In this document: one piece after another, positions 5,675 to 7,606 of the stretch | How positions within the stretch are numbered: position 1 is the stretch's first letter | Layout of the letters: the number at the start of each line of letters is the position of its first letter | Source of the DNA: Thermoanaerobaculia bacterium | GTDB lineage: Bacteria > Acidobacteriota > Thermoanaerobaculia > Multivoradales > UBA5704 | DNA: 7,606 nucleotides | Direction of reading: 5' to 3' | NCBI GenBank assembly: GCA_030150965.1 | Contig: JASLEW010000373.1 | Location: forward strand, 1-7,606 | The notes under the pieces: generated by a model | The model's input: only the letters and a program-made list of their open reading frames with translations | Database searches by the model: none | Told to the model about the DNA's origin: nothing | Position numbers and translations under genes: made by a program

Positions 5675-6760
5675 GTGGCCTGGCCGGCTCGACTGGCCCC
5701 GTTGGCCCCCGTCCTCGCGGTCCTGGCGGCGCTGGCCGCCGGCGCGGTGATCGTGGCCGCGGCCGGGGACGACCCGCTGCGCGTCTATGGCCTGCTCTTC
5801 GGCAGCGCGCTGTCGTGGCCGGACGGCATCGGCTACACGCTCTTCTACGCCACGCCGCTCATCTTCACCGGCCTCGCCGTGGCGGTCGCGTTCCGCGCCG
5901 GCCTCTTCAACATCGGCGCCGAGGGACAGCTCTATGCCGCGGCCTTCGCCACCGCCTGGATGGGCATCGCCGGCGCCGGGCTGCCGGCCTGGCTCCTGGT
6001 GCCGCTCTGCTGCCTGGCCGCCGCCGCGGTGGGCGGCGCCTGGGGGGCGGTGCCCGGGGTGCTCAAGGCGCGCTTCGGCGCCCATGAGGTCATCACCACG
6101 ATCATGCTCAACTTCGTCGCCGTCTCCCTGGCCGGCTACCTCGCGCAGTACCACTACAAGCAGCCGGGCGATCCCATCCTGGAGACCGCCCCGATCGGCG
6201 CCAGCGCCCATCTCGCCCGCCTCGGCAGCCTGCTGCCCGGCCTGCCGCCGCGCATCCCGCTCAGCCTGGCCTTTCCGCTGGCCCTCCTCGCCTGCGGCCT
6301 GGTCTGGCTCTTCCTCTGGCGCACCCGCTGGGGCTTCGAGCTGCGCGCCACCGGCGCCAACGCGGAGGCGGCGGCCTGGAGCGGCATCGCCACCGGCCGC
6401 CAGGTGGTGCTGGCGATGACCCTCTCGGGTGCGCTCGCCGGCCTGGTCGCCACCGGCGAGGTGCTCGGCTACCGTCACCGCTACTACGACGGCTTCTCGC
6501 CCGGCTACGGCTTCACCGGCATCGCCGTCGCCCTCCTCGGCCGCAACCATCCGGCCGGCGTGGCGCTCGCCGCCCTCCTCTTCGGCGCCATGGCGCGCGG
6601 CGGCCTGTTCGTCGGCATCTTCAGCGACCACGTCTCGCGCGACCTGGTGCTCGTCCTCCAGGGCCTGGTGATCCTCTTCGTGGCGGCGCAGCGCCTGCCG
6701 CGCGCCCGACGGGCGGGCGGGAAGCCGCCGGGCGCCGCGGGCGGGGAGCGCGAACGGTGA
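5675..6760 (+). CDS. ABC transporter permease 1 of the BMP-type nucleoside importer
   Basis: This 361-residue inner-membrane protein is one of the two channel-forming subunits, of the YufP/NupB type in the branched-chain amino acid/CUT2 permease superfamily (BPD_transp_2). Visible signatures are PLIFTGLAVAVAFRAGLFNI followed by GAEGQ (61-85), GAHEVITTIMLNFVA (136-150), ELRATGANAEAA (222-233) and GFTGIAVALLGRNHPAGV (279-296). About nine hydrophobic segments are visible, including 8-30, 58-74, 86-103, 106-128, 140-158, 196-215, 244-262, 282-305 and 322-338. The GTG at 5675 is chosen because the following sequence (LAPVLAVLAALAAGAVIV then the DPL/YGLLFG region) matches the usual family N-terminus. 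No Shine-Dalgarno sequence is seen and there is no ATG, GTG or TTG upstream in frame after the ATPase stop. An ATG at 5607 is out of frame. The C-terminus is a basic, Gly-rich tail. The stop overlaps the start of permease 2 (GTGA). Confidence 0.93.
   Translation: MAWPARLAPLAPVLAVLAALAAGAVIVAAAGDDPLRVYGLLFGSALSWPDGIGYTLFYATPLIFTGLAVAVAFRAGLFNIGAEGQLYAAAFATAWMGIAGAGLPAWLLVPLCCLAAAAVGGAWGAVPGVLKARFGAHEVITTIMLNFVAVSLAGYLAQYHYKQPGDPILETAPIGASAHLARLGSLLPGLPPRIPLSLAFPLALLACGLVWLFLWRTRWGFELRATGANAEAAAWSGIATGRQVVLAMTLSGALAGLVATGEVLGYRHRYYDGFSPGYGFTGIAVALLGRNHPAGVALAALLFGAMARGGLFVGIFSDHVSRDLVLVLQGLVILFVAAQRLPRARRAGGKPPGAAGGERER
6743..6748 (+). promoter_or_regulatory. Ribosome binding site of permease 2
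   Basis: GGGGAG lies eight bases before the GTG at 6757, within the end of the permease 1 gene. It is the only clear Shine-Dalgarno-like sequence at a start in this window and supports the GTG choice for a family whose starts here are otherwise poorly marked. Confidence 0.55.
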
Positions 6761-7606
6761 TCTGGCCGGTCGCGGCCTTCCTGGTCCTCTCGACCCTGCG
6801 GATGGCGGCGCCGCTGCTCCTCGCCGCCCTGGGCGGCCTCTACTCCGAGCGCTCGGGGGTGAGCAACATCGCGCTCGAAGGGCTGATGCTGGCCGGCGCC
6901 TTCACCGCCGCGGTGGCCACCCACTTCACCGGCGATCCCTGGCTGGGCCTGGCCGCCGCCGCCGCCGCGGGCGCCGCGGTGGCCGCCGTCCACGCCGTCG
7001 CCGCGATCCGCTTCGGCGCCGACCAGGTGCTCTCCGGCATGGCGATCAACGTCGTCTTCCTCGGCCTGCCGCAGCTCCTCTCCGGCGCCCTCTTCGCCTC
7101 GACCAGCGAGACGCCGTCCATCCCCCGCGCCCACCTGGTGCCGCGCGCCCCGGTAGTCCTCGCCTTCGCCCTGGTGCCGGTCACCGCCTGGTTCCTCGGC
7201 CGCACCCGCGCCGGCCTCCGCCTGCGCGCCGCCGGCGAGAACCCCGAGGCGGCCGCGGCCGCGGGCCTTTCGGTGGCGCGCATCCGCTATGCCGCGGTCC
7301 TCCTCTCGGGGGTCCTGGCGGCGCTCGGCGGCGCCTACCTGGCGATCGGCCAGTCCTCCCAGTTCACCCGCAACATGACCGCCGGCCGCGGCTTCATCGC
7401 CCTGGCCGCGCTGGTCTTCGGCAGGTGGCGCCCGGTGCCCACCATGCTCGCCTGCCTCCTCTTCGGCCTCTCCGAGGCGGTCGCCATCCAGCTCCAGGGC
7501 GCCGCCCGGGTGCCGGTGCAGTTCGTGCAGATCATCCCCTACGTCCTCACCCTGGTGGTCCTCGCCGGCTTCATCGGCCGCGCCCGGCCGCCCGCGGCCC
7601 TCGGCC
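6757..7606 (+). CDS. ABC transporter permease 2 of the BMP-type nucleoside importer (3' end cut by the window)
   Basis: The GTG at 6757 overlaps the TGA of permease 1 by the shared bases GTGA, so the two subunits are probably translationally coupled and made in similar amounts. The frame stays open to the window end, giving 283 residues. It is of the YufQ/NupC type, the partner of permease 1. Signatures are TLRMAAPLLLAALGGLYSER (13-32) running into SGVSNIALEGLML, FGADQVLSGMAINVV (86-100), LRLRAAGENPEAAAAAGLSV (154-173), MTAGRGFIALAALVFGRWRP (207-226) and, near the end, PYVLTLVVLAGFIGRARPPA. That last motif normally lies a few residues before the C-terminus, so the gene is nearly complete. At least seven hydrophobic segments are visible. 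A GTG plus a good upstream GGGGAG supports the start. No sequence after it is available, so a fifth operon gene (for example a nucleosidase or deaminase) cannot be excluded. Confidence 0.93.
   Translation, partial: MIWPVAAFLVLSTLRMAAPLLLAALGGLYSERSGVSNIALEGLMLAGAFTAAVATHFTGDPWLGLAAAAAAGAAVAAVHAVAAIRFGADQVLSGMAINVVFLGLPQLLSGALFASTSETPSIPRAHLVPRAPVVLAFALVPVTAWFLGRTRAGLRLRAAGENPEAAAAAGLSVARIRYAAVLLSGVLAALGGAYLAIGQSSQFTRNMTAGRGFIALAALVFGRWRPVPTMLACLLFGLSEAVAIQLQGAARVPVQFVQIIPYVLTLVVLAGFIGRARPPAALG

Noticed and set aside
5531..6631. 366-codon minus-strand frame and the overlapping frame at 6505-7134
   Set aside because: Both are antisense to the permeases and rich in Glu/Gly/Arg/Ala, as expected from reading hydrophobic GC-rich codons backwards.

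Overview
The window is very GC-rich bacterial DNA with dense plus-strand coding and strongly G/C-biased third codon positions. Nothing in it fixes the taxon. A soil or sediment type high-GC phylum such as Acidobacteriota or Myxococcota is possible, but that is a guess from composition and from the style of the first protein.

Layout, all on the plus strand. (1) 1-2384 is the 3' part of a large gene for a membrane protein of unknown function: an Ala/Pro linker, a soluble domain that looks like a periplasmic-binding (Rossmann-like) fold, a Gly-rich linker with a G8 tract, and a membrane region with about ten hydrophobic segments. (2) 2385-2629 is non-coding. It holds five tandem 21-bp repeats, then a 12-bp palindrome next to a promoter-like TGCTACTCT box. 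(3) 2630-7606 is a four-gene ABC import operon of the BMP/PnrA nucleoside type: a substrate-binding lipoprotein (2630-3700), a double-domain ATPase (3864-5519), permease 1 (5675-6760) and permease 2 (6757 to the window end, lacking only its last few residues). Gene order and motifs match the bmpA-nupABC and yufNOPQ (nupNOPQ) type operons. The lipoprotein should capture a nucleoside or similar ligand outside the membrane, the two permeases form the channel, and the ATPase drives uptake.

The genes themselves are ordinary family members. The unusual part is what lies between them. Each of the three gaps carries a tandem repeat of a different period: 21 bp before the lipoprotein, 8 bp (sixteen contiguous units) between lipoprotein and ATPase, and 33 bp (three units) between ATPase and permease 1. 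The last gap also opens with a perfect 8-bp-stem hairpin that includes the ATPase stop codon. Its 33-bp units read without a stop in the permease frame as an 11-residue Pro-rich repeat. The only junction without repeats is the overlapping permease 1/permease 2 pair. I see no RNA genes, CRISPR array or insertion sequence.
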